From: Pseudomonadota bacterium
GTDB taxonomy: Bacteria; Pseudomonadota; Gammaproteobacteria; Burkholderiales; Rhodocyclaceae
DNA: 33,038 nt
Assembly (NCBI GenBank): GCA_026399515.1
Contig: JAPLQT010000129.1
Coordinates: forward strand, 17,084 to 50,121
Direction of reading: 5' to 3'
The notes beneath the pieces were generated by a model. That model saw only the letters and a program-made list of their open reading frames with translations, was not told the origin of the DNA and did not search any database. How positions within the stretch are numbered: the first letter of the stretch is position 1; every line of letters begins with the position of its first letter. This document shows positions 17,441 through 28,483 of the stretch, one piece after another. The position numbers and the translations under genes are program-made.

Positions 17441-18925
17441 ATGAGCATCTACGACCTGCTCGTCGTCGGCGGCGGCATCAACGGTGCAGGCATCGCCAGG
17501 GATGCGGCCGGGCGAGGGCTGTCCGTCTTGCTGTGCGAGAAGGACGACATCGGCTCGCACACCTCCTCGGCCAGCACCAAGCTGATACACGGCGGCCTGC
17601 GCTACCTCGAACACTATGAGTTCCATCTGGTGCGGAAGGCCTTGCAGGAACGCGAAGTGCTGATCCACGCGGCTCCCCACATCATCTGGCCGCTGCGCTT
17701 CATCATGCCGCATGACGCGCATCTGCGCCCCGCCTGGATGATACGCATCGGCCTGTTCCTCTACGACAACCTGGCGCGGCGCGAATTGCTGCCCGGTTCC
17801 AACAGCGTCGACTTGAAGACCCACCCGGCCGGCGCACCGCTGGACCGGCACTTCCGGCGCGGTTTCGAATATTCCGACGGCTGGGTTCAGGATGCCCGGC
17901 TGGTCTTGCTCAACGCCATAGACGCCCAGCGCCGTGGCGCCGAGGTGCGGCTGCATACGCGCTGCGTCGCGGCGCGCCGCGAGGAAGGGAATTGGAAAGT
18001 TCAACTGACGGACGACACCGGCGAGACCGTCGAAGTCGCCGCACGCATCCTGGTGAATGCCGCCGGCCCCTGGGTCGGACAGTTTCTAGACGATGCCGTC
18101 CGCATCGGCGCAAAGCGGTCTGTGCGCCTGGTGAAAGGCAGCCACATCGTGGTGCCGCGCCAGTTCGACCACGACTACGCCTACATTTTCCAGAACCCGG
18201 ACAAGCGCATCATTTTCGCCATTCCCTTCGAGGACGACTACACCCTGATCGGCACCACCGACATGGAATATCACGGCGATCCCGACCGGGTCAGTATCGC
18301 CGACGACGAAATCGCCTATCTCTGCGAAATGGCCAACCGCTACTTCAAGCACCACATCGCGCCCGCCGACGTGGTCTGGAGCTACTCCGGCGTGCGGCCG
18401 CTGCTCGACGACGAGACCGGCGATCCTTCCGAAGTCACGCGCGACTACTCGCTGGAACTCGATACCCACGGCTCACCGCTGCTGTCGGTGTTCGGCGGCA
18501 AACTGACCACCTTCCGCCGTCTCGCCGAGGAAGCCGTCGACAGGCTACAGCCCCTGCTCGGTCAGCGTATCGCCCCGTGGACCGCCGCTGCGGTGCTGCC
18601 CGGTGGCGACTTGCCCGGCGGCAGCCTGGTGGAATATCAGGCCCGATTGACCGTGGCCCATCCCTGGCTGCCCGCCTCGCTCGCCCGGCGCTGGGCGCGC
18701 ACCTATGGCACGCGCAGCGCCGAAATCATCGGTGACGCCGCCGCGCTCGCCGATCTTGGCCAAGAAGTGCTGCCCGCGCTGTATGCGCGTGAAATCGACT
18801 ACCTGGTGCGGGAAGAATGGGCGACCAGCAGCGACGACATCCTGTGGCGCCGTACCAAACTCGGCCTGCGATTCAGCAAGGCCGAAGCGGCAAGGCTCGA
18901 TCGCTGGCTGGTGGATCACCGATAG
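17441..18925 (+). CDS. glpD: Aerobic glycerol-3-phosphate dehydrogenase GlpD
   Basis: A 494-aa FAD enzyme of the inner-membrane face that oxidises glycerol-3-phosphate to dihydroxyacetone phosphate and feeds quinone. The FAD-binding motif is [19 protein letters not shown] (residues 8-26), followed by [29 protein letters not shown] and the C-terminal [11 protein letters not shown]. Length matches E. coli GlpD (501 aa). The start has AAGGA 4 nt upstream. The 78-bp leader holds an inverted repeat (GATTGG/CCAATC, 17363-17394) that might be regulatory. Confidence 0.96.
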   Translation: MSIYDLLVVGGGINGAGIARDAAGRGLSVLLCEKDDIGSHTSSASTKLIHGGLRYLEHYEFHLVRKALQEREVLIHAAPHIIWPLRFIMPHDAHLRPAWMIRIGLFLYDNLARRELLPGSNSVDLKTHPAGAPLDRHFRRGFEYSDGWVQDARLVLLNAIDAQRRGAEVRLHTRCVAARREEGNWKVQLTDDTGETVEVAARILVNAAGPWVGQFLDDAVRIGAKRSVRLVKGSHIVVPRQFDHDYAYIFQNPDKRIIFAIPFEDDYTLIGTTDMEYHGDPDRVSIADDEIAYLCEMANRYFKHHIAPADVVWSYSGVRPLLDDETGDPSEVTRDYSLELDTHGSPLLSVFGGKLTTFRRLAEEAVDRLQPLLGQRIAPWTAAAVLPGGDLPGGSLVEYQARLTVAHPWLPASLARRWARTYGTRSAEIIGDAAALADLGQEVLPALYAREIDYLVREEWATSSDDILWRRTKLGLRFSKAEAARLDRWLVDHR

Positions 18926-18939
18926 ACAGGAGCAAAGCC

Positions 18940-20427
18940 GTGGCCTATATCCTCGCCCTCGACCAGGGCACCACCAGTTCCCGCGCCATCGTCTTCGACC
19001 AGGACAGCACCGTCCGCGGCATGGCGCAGCGCGAGTTCCGCCAGATATATCCCCAGTCCGGCTGGGTCGAGCACGACCCTTACGACATCTGGCAAAGCCA
19101 GCTCGACACGGCGCGTGAGGCGCTCGCCAAGGCCGGCATCGCCGCCGCGGACCTGGCGGCGCTGGGCATCACCAACCAGCGCGAGACCACGCTGGTATGG
19201 GAGCGCGCCTCTGGCCGCCCGGTCTATAACGCCATCGTCTGGCAAGACCGGAGGGGCGCGGCGCTATGCGCGCAACTCAAGGCTGACGGCCATGAAAACA
19301 TGTTCCGGAGCCGCACCGGACTGACGCTCGATCCCTATTTCTCGGCCAGCAAGCTCGCATGGATACTCGAGCATGTTCCCGGCGCGCGGGCGCGGGCGGA
19401 AGCCGGCGAACTGGCGTTCGGGACGGTCGATAGCTGGCTGGTGTGGCAACTGACCTCTGGGCGACTACATGTCACCGATGTCAGCAACGCCTCGCGGACC
19501 CTGCTCTTCGACATCCATCGCAACGCCTGGGACGAGCAGTTGTTGGCGCTGCTGCGCATCCCGCGCGCGCTGCTGCCGGAAGTGCAACCCTCGGCGTGGC
19601 GGTACGGCGAGACCGACGCGGCGATATTCGGCTCGTCGGTCATGATCGGCGGCATCGCCGGCGACCAGCAGGCGGCGTTGTTCGGCCAGGCCTGCCATCA
19701 CCCCGGCATGGCCAAGAACACGTACGGCACGGGTTGTTTCATGTTGCTGGCCACCGGCACCGAAGCCAAGACATCTTCCCATGGCCTCATCACCACGGCG
19801 GCGGCACAGCCGGATGCGACGCCCAGCTATGCCCTCGAAGGCAGCGTCTTCATCGGCGGCGCGGTGGTGCAGTGGCTGCGCGACGGTCTGGGGCTGATCA
19901 AGAATTCCTCGGAGGTCACGGCCCTGGCCGAGTCCGTACCGGACAGCGGCGGAGTGGTGTTCGTGCCGGCGTTCACCGGCCTGGGCGCGCCCTACTGGGA
20001 CCCTCATGCGCGCGGCGGCCTGCTCGGCCTGAACCGCGCCACCAGCGGCGCGCACATCGCCCGTGCCGCCGTGGAAGCGATCGCCTTCCAGAGCGCCGAG
20101 CTACTTGTGGCGATGCGGGCCGATGCCGCCGATGCGCTCACCGAACTGCGCGTCGATGGCGGCGCGGCGATCAACGACCTGTTGTTGCAGTTCCAGGCGG
20201 ACCTGCTCGGCATCCCGGTCGTCCGCCCCAAGACCTTCGAAACCACGGCCCTCGGCGCGGCCCATCTGGCCGGCCTCAGCGCCGGGGTCTGGTCCGGCGT
20301 CGAAGCCCTGGAAGCAGCCTGGCAACTGGACCGCGTATTCGAGCCGCGCATCTCGCGCGACGCGGCGGAAGATCGCATGGCACACTGGCGCAAAGCGGTC
20401 AGTCGTGTGGGTGACTGGGAGAAATAA
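18940..20427 (+). CDS. glpK: Glycerol kinase GlpK
   Basis: A 495-aa FGGY-family kinase that phosphorylates glycerol with ATP. The N-terminus [20 protein letters not shown] holds the phosphate-binding loop. Other family-typical segments are [66 protein letters not shown], and the C-terminal [28 protein letters not shown]. The start is GTG at 18940 with AGGAG 7 nt upstream, 14 nt after glpD. No glpF facilitator is in view. The stop is 5 nt from the convergent ptsI stop, leaving no room for a terminator. Confidence 0.96.
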   Translation: MAYILALDQGTTSSRAIVFDQDSTVRGMAQREFRQIYPQSGWVEHDPYDIWQSQLDTAREALAKAGIAAADLAALGITNQRETTLVWERASGRPVYNAIVWQDRRGAALCAQLKADGHENMFRSRTGLTLDPYFSASKLAWILEHVPGARARAEAGELAFGTVDSWLVWQLTSGRLHVTDVSNASRTLLFDIHRNAWDEQLLALLRIPRALLPEVQPSAWRYGETDAAIFGSSVMIGGIAGDQQAALFGQACHHPGMAKNTYGTGCFMLLATGTEAKTSSHGLITTAAAQPDATPSYALEGSVFIGGAVVQWLRDGLGLIKNSSEVTALAESVPDSGGVVFVPAFTGLGAPYWDPHARGGLLGLNRATSGAHIARAAVEAIAFQSAELLVAMRADAADALTELRVDGGAAINDLLLQFQADLLGIPVVRPKTFETTALGAAHLAGLSAGVWSGVEALEAAWQLDRVFEPRISRDAAEDRMAHWRKAVSRVGDWEK

Positions 20428-20432
20428 GGACT

Positions 20433-22175
<1,743 letters not shown>

Positions 22176-22257
22176 GGGATCAAAGCCCAGAGCCCGAACC
22201 AAACAGCGGCACCCTGTGAAGCAGGAAAACCTAAGCGTACGAACAAGGTGAGACCCG

Positions 22258-22304
22258 CCCCTTGTTTATCCCCCGAATGGGAACAAGGGGGCACGCCCCC
22301 TTGT
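22258..22304. repeat. Overlapping GC-rich inverted repeats in the ptsH-ptsI spacer
   Basis: Three arms can form two mutually exclusive hairpins. CCCCTTGTT (22258-22266) pairs with AACAAGGGG (22282-22290). ACAAGGGGG (22283-22291) pairs equally well with CCCCCTTGT (22296-22304) across a 4-nt loop. The first and third arms are also the start of a direct repeat (CCCCTTGTNNATCCCCC). The spacer lies between the ptsH stop and the ptsI start on the minus strand. It could be a REP-like dispersed element or a regulatory switch. Confidence 0.6.
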
Positions 22305-22372
22305 AAATCCCCCAAGAACGGGGACTCCGAAACAATCTTCTCGGAAAAGATGGAGAGTCGAGACATAAGTGA

Positions 22373-22642
22373 CTAAGCGCCTTCGCCGAACTTGTCGGCG
22401 ATCAACGCCAGCAGCGCCTGCATCGCTTCCTCGGCGCGCTCGCCCTCCGTCTCGATAGTCACTTTCGAGCCCTTGCCGGCGGCCAGCATCATCACCCCCA
22501 TGATGCTTTTGGCATTGATGCGGCGCTTGTTGCGTTCCATCCAGACTTCGCAGGGAAAACTGCCGGCGAGCTGGGTGAGCTTGGCCGAGGCGCGCGCATG
22601 CAGGCCCAGTTGATTGACGATCTCGGTTTCGACTTTGGCCAT
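22373..22642 (-). CDS. ptsH: PTS phosphocarrier protein HPr
   Basis: An 89-aa phosphocarrier. The phosphorylated histidine is His15 in NQLGLHARAS and the regulatory serine is Ser46 in NAKSIMGVMMLAA, so it could be a target of HPr kinase. The C-terminal helix EEAMQALLALIADKFGE is normal. It receives phosphate from EI and donates it to the EIIA encoded 5 nt upstream. Confidence 0.96.
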   Translation of the reverse strand: MAKVETEIVNQLGLHARASAKLTQLAGSFPCEVWMERNKRRINAKSIMGVMMLAAGKGSKVTIETEGERAEEAMQALLALIADKFGEGA

Positions 22643-22647
22643 GGGGA

Positions 22648-23037
22648 TCAGTGCTTGCGCATATTCAGGATGCCGTCGCGACCGCCGCTGACGGCCTTGG
22701 TGAGCAGAATCTTCATGCCCTTGTCGCGATAAGTCAGGGCGCGCAGCAGCATCGGCAGGTTGACGCCAGCGACGCCTTCGACGCGACCCGGTTCCAACAG
22801 CTTGAGGGCGACGTTGGCCGGCGACGCGCCGTAGATGTCGGTCAGCACCAGCACGCCGTCTCCGCTATCCACCAGTTTCAGCATCTCGCGCGCCAGCGGC
22901 AGGGCGTCCTGCGGGTCGTCCTGCGCCGCGACGCCGAGCTGGACAATCTGCTTGGGACGATGGTTGAGCACATGGCAGGCGCACTGGATCAGCGACTCGC
23001 CATAGCTGCTGTGGGTAATCAGGAACAGTCCGATCAT
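22648..23037 (-). CDS. PTS EIIA component, mannose/fructose (AgaF/ManX) type
   Basis: A 129-aa EIIA(Man) domain. The N-terminal MIGLFLITHSSYGESL contains the phospho-histidine (His9). GVLVLTDIYGASPANVALKLL and GVNLPMLLRALTYRD are characteristic of the fold. It lies directly before ptsH. Free-standing EIIA(Man) without EIIB/C/D is frequent in betaproteobacteria and thought to be regulatory; the partner is not visible here. Confidence 0.92.
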   Translation of the reverse strand: MIGLFLITHSSYGESLIQCACHVLNHRPKQIVQLGVAAQDDPQDALPLAREMLKLVDSGDGVLVLTDIYGASPANVALKLLEPGRVEGVAGVNLPMLLRALTYRDKGMKILLTKAVSGGRDGILNMRKH

Positions 23038-23138
23038 GTCGTCTCGGGCGGCGCGGAGGGTAGGAATGGACGCTCTATTCTAACCTCCCCGGCGCCGCGC
23101 CGAAACCCGCATGCCCTGCCTGCGGGCCGGTCGCCCGG

Positions 23139-24092
23139 TTAGCCTGTCGCCGCCCGCTCCAGTGCATCGATAAACAGCGCCGCCACATCGCAGCCGCTTT
23201 GCTGCGCAATCTCGACGAAACAGGTGGGGCTGGTGACATTGATTTCGGTCAGGCAGTCGCCGATCACATCGAGGCCGACCAGCAGCAGGCCGCGCGCGGC
23301 GAGGATGGGGCCGAGCGTCCCGGCGATTTCGCGGTCGCGATCGGACAGCGGCTGCGCCACGCCGGTGCCGCCGGCGGCGAGGTTGCCACGGCTCTCGCCG
23401 GGCTTGGGAATGCGCGCCAGGCAATAGGGGACAGGCTCGCCGGCGATCAGCAGGATGCGCTTGTCGCCCTGGGAAATCTGCGGCAGGTAGCGCTGCGCCA
23501 TGATGGTACGGGCGCCATGGGCGGTGAGCGTCTCGACGATGACATTGCGGTTCGGATCGTCACGGCGCACGCGGAAAATCGAGCTGCCGCCCATGCCGTC
23601 GAGCGGCTTGAGGATCACGTCGCCCAGTTCATCGACGAAGGCGTTGAGGTCGACCGCATCGCGCGCCACCAGCGTCGTCGCGGTGAATTGCGGGAATTCG
23701 GTGATGGCGATCTTTTCGTTGTGGTCGCGGATCGCCCGCGGCCGGTTGAAAATCCGCGCGCCCTCCGCCTCGGCGCGTTCCAGCAGCCAGGTGGCGGCGA
23801 CGTATTCGAAATCGAAGGGCGGATCCTGGCGCATCACCACGGCATCGAAGGCCGTGAGCGGCTGATGCTCGCGCTCCTGTAGCGCGCACCACGGGCCGTG
23901 GTCAGAGTGATCGGCGTGGAATTCCAGGCGCGTCGCCGCGGCGCTCACCGAGCCATCGCGCCAAGTCAGCGCCTCGCGCATGACAGCATGCACCTCATGA
24001 CCGCGCCGCTGCGCCTCGCGCATCATGGCGACGCTGGAATCCTTGTAGGCTTTCAGTGATTCCAGCGGATCGAGTATGAACGCCAGTTTCAT
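23139..24092 (-). CDS. gshB: Glutathione synthase
   Basis: A 317-aa ATP-grasp enzyme joining gamma-glutamylcysteine and glycine. Family markers are FILDPLESLKAYKDSSVAMMREAQRRGH at the N-terminus, VVMRQDPPFDFEYVAATWLLE, NRPRAIRDHNEKIAITEFP, the ATP-binding VILKPLDGMGGSSIFRV and the metal-site EINVTSPTCFVEI. The start ATG at 24092 overlaps the gshA stop by 4 nt. Confidence 0.95.
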   Translation of the reverse strand: MKLAFILDPLESLKAYKDSSVAMMREAQRRGHEVHAVMREALTWRDGSVSAAATRLEFHADHSDHGPWCALQEREHQPLTAFDAVVMRQDPPFDFEYVAATWLLERAEAEGARIFNRPRAIRDHNEKIAITEFPQFTATTLVARDAVDLNAFVDELGDVILKPLDGMGGSSIFRVRRDDPNRNVIVETLTAHGARTIMAQRYLPQISQGDKRILLIAGEPVPYCLARIPKPGESRGNLAAGGTGVAQPLSDRDREIAGTLGPILAARGLLLVGLDVIGDCLTEINVTSPTCFVEIAQQSGCDVAALFIDALERAATG

Positions 24093-25381
24093 GCAATCTC
24101 CGGCATGGTGCGTTCCAGTTCCAGCGAGGCCGCCAGCATGGCCAGGCGGCCCACCACGCCATAGGCATAGAAGCGGTTGGGCGGCGCGTCCGGCGAGATG
24201 GTGCGATCGGGCAGGCAGCAGCCGTATTCGAAAGTCAGCGGCTTGAAGCTCATGCCGGGAGCATTGAGGTTCTCGTTGCGGGCGCGGCTGGTGTTCACCC
24301 GGTAGAAGCCGCCGACCACATAGCGGTCAATCATGTACACCACCGGCTCGGCGACGCCCTCGTCCACCGTTTCGAAACTATGCACGCCTTCCTGGATGAT
24401 CACCTCGGTCACTTGCACGCCTTCCTTGCCCACCGCCATCTTGTTGCGCTGCTTGCGGTTCAGACCTTTCACCTCGCTGGCGTCCTTCACCGTCATGATG
24501 CCCATGCCATAGGTGCCGGCATCGGCCTTGACGATCACGAAAGGATCGTCCTTGACGCCGTATTCCTTATATTTGGCGCGCATGCGGAACAGCAGCGTGT
24601 CGACATTGGAGGCCAGGCACTCCTCGCCGGTGCGCTCGTGGAAATTGATCTTGCCGCACACCTCGAAGTCGGGGTTGATCAGCCAGGGATCGATGCCCAG
24701 CGCCGTGGCAAACACGATGGCGACCTCGTTGTAGGCGGCGAAGTGATGCGACTTGCGCCGACCGTGCCAACCCGCGTGCAGCGGCGGGATCAGCACCTGC
24801 TCGTCGATGTTCTGCAGGATCGCCGGCACGCCGGACGAAAGATCGTTGTTGAGCAGGATCGCGCAGGGATCGAAATCCTCCAGGCCGAGCCGGCGGCCGG
24901 CCGGTCCCAGCCGCTTGAGCGGTTCCAGGACCAGCTTCTGCCCGTCGGGCAGATCGAGGCTGGTCGGCGCGGTGATCTCCGGCAGCAGCGAACCGATGCG
25001 CACATTCAGTCCGGCGTGGTGGAGGATGTTGGCCAGGCTCGCGACGTTTTGCAGGTAGAACAGGTTGCGGGTGTGGTTCTCCGGCACCAGCAGCAGGTTT
25101 CTCGCCTCGGGGCAGATCTTCTCGATCGCCGCCATCGCCGCTTGCACGCACAGCGGCAGGAAGGCCGGGCTGAGATTGTTGAAGCCGCCGGGAAACAGAT
25201 TGGTATCCACCGGCGCCAGCTTGAAGCCGGAATTGCGCAGATCCACCGACGTGTAGAACGGCGGGGTGTGCTCCAGCCATTGCGAGCGCAGCCATTGCTC
25301 GATCTTGGTGTCGTTGTCGAGGAAGCTGCGTTCGAGTTCGAGCAGCGGCCCGGTGAGGGCGGTCGTCAGATGGGGAACCAT
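24089..25381 (-). CDS. gshA: Glutamate-cysteine ligase, proteobacterial Gcs type
   Basis: A 430-aa protein of the glutamate-cysteine ligase class found in Acidithiobacillus/Nitrosomonas-type proteobacteria rather than the E. coli class. Typical segments are DLRNSGFKLAPVDTNLFPGGFNNLS, LLVPENHTRNLFYLQNVASL, VIVKADAGTYGMGIMTV and VHSFETVDEGVAEPVVYMIDRYVVGGFYRVN. It makes gamma-glutamylcysteine and is translationally coupled to gshB, giving a complete glutathione operon. The ATG at 25381 follows the stop of no close upstream gene, so its promoter should lie in or before the 49-bp gap to the methyltransferase gene. Confidence 0.9.
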   Translation of the reverse strand: MVPHLTTALTGPLLELERSFLDNDTKIEQWLRSQWLEHTPPFYTSVDLRNSGFKLAPVDTNLFPGGFNNLSPAFLPLCVQAAMAAIEKICPEARNLLLVPENHTRNLFYLQNVASLANILHHAGLNVRIGSLLPEITAPTSLDLPDGQKLVLEPLKRLGPAGRRLGLEDFDPCAILLNNDLSSGVPAILQNIDEQVLIPPLHAGWHGRRKSHHFAAYNEVAIVFATALGIDPWLINPDFEVCGKINFHERTGEECLASNVDTLLFRMRAKYKEYGVKDDPFVIVKADAGTYGMGIMTVKDASEVKGLNRKQRNKMAVGKEGVQVTEVIIQEGVHSFETVDEGVAEPVVYMIDRYVVGGFYRVNTSRARNENLNAPGMSFKPLTFEYGCCLPDRTISPDAPPNRFYAYGVVGRLAMLAASLELERTMPEIA

Positions 25382-25430
25382 GGTGTCGTGCCGAAAATTT
25401 CAACAAGCTTCATCTTACTACACCCTGGTT

Positions 25431-26585
25431 TCAGGACGCCGCGTAGGCGGCGAAGGCTTCCGGCAGCAGCGCCTGTTCCAGGCTGCGCTGGGCAAACAGG
25501 AAACGGCCGTCGCAGACGAAGCCTAGCTCGGCCCAATCGACTTCGTTGAGCAGCTCGGTCAACTGGACCAGGTCGGCATCCGCCCGTTTCGGGAACAGCG
25601 CCAGCACCGCGCCGTCGTAATTCTTGCAGTCGTTCAGGAAGAAGGGCCGGGCATTGCGGGTCTTGTTATTCACGTAGATGCGCGGCGCCTCGGCGACATG
25701 GTGGCGGCGGCCCCATTGCCACCAGTTGTGCTCGTCGAAGCGGGCCACGCGGCGCGCCAGCAGGCGTTCCTTGAACTGCTCCAGGTATGGCAGCGGCGCC
25801 GGCGGGTCGAAGATCATGCGCCGCAGCTCTCCGGTCTGGGCGGTACGCGAGCAGACGAAATCGGCGTTGCCCAATTCGGCGTTGGTGAAGATCGCGTCGG
25901 CGCCCGAGACCGCGCCGACCTTGACGGCGAAAACGCTGGCCAGCGGCACGCTGTAGATGCCATGAGTGAACATCAACTGCCCGCCGGTGAGGCGCATGCG
26001 CCTGCCGTCGCCGAGCTTGCGCGTCAGGTTACCCTTCTCGTAGCGCCAGATGATGCAATTGGGCAAGGCGCCGTGGAAGATTTTCGCGTCACCCAGTTCG
26101 ATCAGGTCGGTGAAGCTGCCGTGGTCGTGCAGCCAGGTATTCAGCCGCCCCGCGCCGGTGGCCTTGAGGAAATCGCGCGGCGTGATGAAGATCAGCTCGC
26201 CTCCGGGCTTCAGATGGCGCACGCATTTCTCGATGAAGTGGTAATAGAGGTTGGCGTGGCCGTCGAGCAGTTGCGAAGACAGCAACAACGCTGTCTCAGG
26301 CAGGATGTCGCGCGCCTTGACGTAGGGCGGGTTGCCGATGACGGTGTCGAATTTCTCGCTTTCCGGGTAGGCGAAGAAATCCATGGTATAGGTTCCGGCC
26401 GTGCTGTGGCGCGAATCGAGCTCGATGGCGACACAGCGATTCAGACGCGACGAAAAAGCCCCGTCGCCGCTGGCCGGGTCGAGCCTCCTCCCCTTGTTGC
26501 GGATCAGGCCGAGCATGCGCTCGACGATGGCCGGCGGTGTGAATACCTGGCCGAGAGTGGCGACGTCGTGGGTGTTATGGGTCAT
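25431..26585 (-). CDS. N6-adenine DNA methyltransferase (TaqI/Eco57I-like), no visible restriction partner
   Basis: A 384-aa class I methyltransferase. The N-terminus TLGQVFTPPAIVERMLGLI is the entry of TaqI-like enzymes. The SAM motif is RLDPASGDGAFSS (about residues 34-46), the acidic CVAIELDSR follows, and the catalytic IGNPPYVK carries NPPY (residues 85-88). A C-terminal target-recognition region of about 180 residues follows. It is expected to methylate adenine in a specific DNA site. The ATG at 26585 lies 5 nt after the intI stop; a TTG at 26594 would overlap intI. No endonuclease gene is adjacent, so it looks like an orphan methyltransferase co-transcribed with intI. Confidence 0.85.
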   Translation of the reverse strand: MTHNTHDVATLGQVFTPPAIVERMLGLIRNKGRRLDPASGDGAFSSRLNRCVAIELDSRHSTAGTYTMDFFAYPESEKFDTVIGNPPYVKARDILPETALLLSSQLLDGHANLYYHFIEKCVRHLKPGGELIFITPRDFLKATGAGRLNTWLHDHGSFTDLIELGDAKIFHGALPNCIIWRYEKGNLTRKLGDGRRMRLTGGQLMFTHGIYSVPLASVFAVKVGAVSGADAIFTNAELGNADFVCSRTAQTGELRRMIFDPPAPLPYLEQFKERLLARRVARFDEHNWWQWGRRHHVAEAPRIYVNNKTRNARPFFLNDCKNYDGAVLALFPKRADADLVQLTELLNEVDWAELGFVCDGRFLFAQRSLEQALLPEAFAAYAAS

Positions 26586-26590
26586 GTCGT

Positions 26591-27592
26591 TCAAGCCAGT
26601 CCGTCGAGCGGGCTGACCACGCCGCGGCCGCCCTTGTTGAGGACGTGAGTGTAAATCATGGTGGTGGCAACGTCCGAATGGCCGAGCAGCTCCTGCACGG
26701 TGCGGATGTCATAGCCGGATTGCAACAAGTGTGTCGCAAAGGAATGACGAAGCGTGTGCGGAGTAGCGGGCTTGACCAGCCCAGCGGCGGCCACAGCCTT
26801 CTTCATCGCCCGCTGCAACAGCTTTTCGTCGACGTGATGCCGCCGTTCGCGACCGCTACGCGGATCGACGGAATAGCTGCCGGAGCAGAATACATACTGC
26901 CAACCCCATTCCGTCGGCGCTGTCGGATACATCTTGGCCAGCGCATCGGGCAACCAGACCTCCGCCTTGCCGTCGGCGCGGTCGTCGTCATACAAACGGC
27001 GGCGCCTCTCCAGATGCGCGACCAGCGGCTGGAGCATTGCCTCGGGCAACATCGTAACCCGGTCCTTGCCGCCCTTGCCGTCGCGAATCAGGATCTCGCG
27101 CCGAGTGAACTCGACATCCTTGACCCGCAGCCGCACGCACTCCATCAGCCGCATGCCGGTGCCATAGAGCAGGCGGGCCATCAGCGCATACACGCCGTCA
27201 CCGCCCGCGATGCGGTCAAGCACCGACTTGACCTCGCCCGGCGTCAGAACCGTCGGCAGGCGCTGCGGTTTCTTCGCCCGAGTGACGTTATCCAGCCAGG
27301 GCAGGGCCACGCCGAGCACGTCGCGATACAGAAACAGCAGCGCCGAGAGCGCCTGATTCTGCGTCGCCGCGGCGACGCCTCCCTCGACCGCGAGGTGGGT
27401 CAGAAATGCTTCGACCTCCGCCGCGCCCATCTCGCGCGGGTGCCGCTTTCCATGGAAGAAAATGAAGCGCTTAATCCAATGTACATATTGCGTTTCGGTG
27501 CGGATGCTGTAATGCTTAACGCGTATCCGCTCGCGGACCTGGTCCAGCAGCTTGGGCGGATTTCCGGGGCGAGGTGTATCGGCTTCGACCAT
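26591..27592 (-). CDS. intI: Integron integrase IntI (tyrosine recombinase)
   Basis: A 333-aa site-specific recombinase that joins attC-bearing cassettes to attI. The N-terminal SAM-like domain reads [30 protein letters not shown]. The catalytic set is visible: Arg in [18 protein letters not shown] (about 147), His-x-x-Arg in [14 protein letters not shown] (about 279) and the Tyr nucleophile in TTMIYTHVL (about 312). The integron-integrase-specific insertion is present as [17 protein letters not shown] (about 218-234), separating it from XerC/D. The gene is full length and apparently intact. It reads away from the cassettes, as usual. Downstream it is almost fused to the DNA methyltransferase gene. 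Confidence 0.96.
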   Translation of the reverse strand: MVEADTPRPGNPPKLLDQVRERIRVKHYSIRTETQYVHWIKRFIFFHGKRHPREMGAAEVEAFLTHLAVEGGVAAATQNQALSALLFLYRDVLGVALPWLDNVTRAKKPQRLPTVLTPGEVKSVLDRIAGGDGVYALMARLLYGTGMRLMECVRLRVKDVEFTRREILIRDGKGGKDRVTMLPEAMLQPLVAHLERRRRLYDDDRADGKAEVWLPDALAKMYPTAPTEWGWQYVFCSGSYSVDPRSGRERRHHVDEKLLQRAMKKAVAAAGLVKPATPHTLRHSFATHLLQSGYDIRTVQELLGHSDVATTMIYTHVLNKGGRGVVSPLDGLA

Positions 27593-27710
27593 GAGGGCAA
27601 AGAAAATATGCGAGTTGTTGAAAGTCAGTTAGTTGGAGCCAGAAGATGGTAATCATACACCCCCGGAAATCCGGGTATACACCGAAGTCGGTGTCGACAT
27701 TACGTTAGGA
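27593..27710 (+). promoter_or_regulatory. attI site and intI/cassette promoter region
   Basis: Region between the intI start and the first cassette. The recombination point is between G27704 and T27705 in ACGTTAGGAC; the eight bases GTTAGGAC are the reverse complement of GTCCTAAC at the far end of cassette 1 (29029-29036), which proves the boundary. Two adjacent short hairpins precede it: CCCGGA-AA-TCCGGG (27662-27675) and ACACCGA-AG-TCGGTGT (27679-27694). No convincing Pc promoter or LexA box could be named by eye. Confidence 0.75.
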
Positions 27711-28483
27711 CTTTCCTCCTGTGCCACGCTTCGGCCGCTGTCCAAACTGAGGCCCGCGTTTTCCCGGTTGAACAGATGCACGCTGCATATTATGCTTTAG
27801 ATATATACGATCTGTCCAAACACACCATCGACCTACAACGCTGTCTCAGCGCCATTCTACAGAGTATTAGCGTTTCCTTAATCACTTTCCAGACTATGCC
27901 AATGTCCTTCTAAGTCTAAGCCACTGATTCTATTATGTTCAGCGTGTTACGAAGTATCAAAAAGTCCCACCCATGAGACTAAGTAACAGTGTTACTAGAC
28001 ACTGTTACTTTCGAATCCCTGCCCTCCGAAATGCCGGCTAAACCGTGGGGCTACGCGCCCCACACCCCCGGCCAGGACCCAGGGCGCGGGCTTCGCCCTT
28101 GCCCGCCCTGGGGCCTGGCCGACGACGAAATAACGGGAGAGACAACGGTGTAGGCGGCTCAATCGGGCGGCAGGGATTGCGGCTCGATAGTGTATCCAGG
28201 GCGATCCCTTCGGGCCGAGCTGCTGCTGCTTCGCATCGAGCCGTCGACGATGAAGCCATCTAGTCTCGACCCTACGGGGCTGCATCTCTATCGCAGCCCG
28301 CTTGAACCCTGGGTGGACAGCAGCTTGCCTGTAATGGGCGATGGTGCCATGCGCGCGCCAGGCCTCAAGGCCGCAGCCGCTACGCGGTGGCCAAACTGAC
28401 GGCCAGCCTTGACCCCTGGCTCTATCGCGCATGCCGGAGATGGCGCGCCGGCAAGCCGCCGGTGACCAATCGGAGAAGCCACC
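27711..28483 (+). other. Long non-coding, structured 5' part of cassette 1
   Basis: No supported gene in 773 bp. The first 270 bp are AT-rich and contain CTGTCCAAAC twice (27738 and 27803 area). After a dyad at 27981-28010 the DNA turns GC-rich and full of stem-loops: GTGGGGC/GCCCCAC (28045-28063), a nearly perfect 20-bp stem built from CGGCCAGG.CCCAGGGCG and its complement (28069-28121), and CGGCTCGAT/ATCGAGCCG (28180-28243). Longer frames here, such as 28582-27995 on the minus strand, have no protein-like features. It may be a structured leader for the gene at 28484 or an RNA gene. Confidence 0.55.
27981..28010. repeat. 30-bp dyad, operator-like inverted repeat
   Basis: AAGTAACAGTG (27981-27991) and CACTGTTACTT (28000-28010) are perfect 11-bp arms around an 8-nt spacer. 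The spacer begins TTAC, so a nested GTAACAGTGTTAC repeat is also present. This type of multi-half-site dyad suits a dimeric or tetrameric DNA-binding protein. It lies in cassette 1, about 470 bp before the 59-aa gene. Confidence 0.7.

Noticed and set aside
27593-27830. LexA (SOS) box near intI
   Set aside because: CTGTCCAAAC occurs twice but without ACAG at the required 8-nt spacing, so SOS control of intI cannot be claimed.
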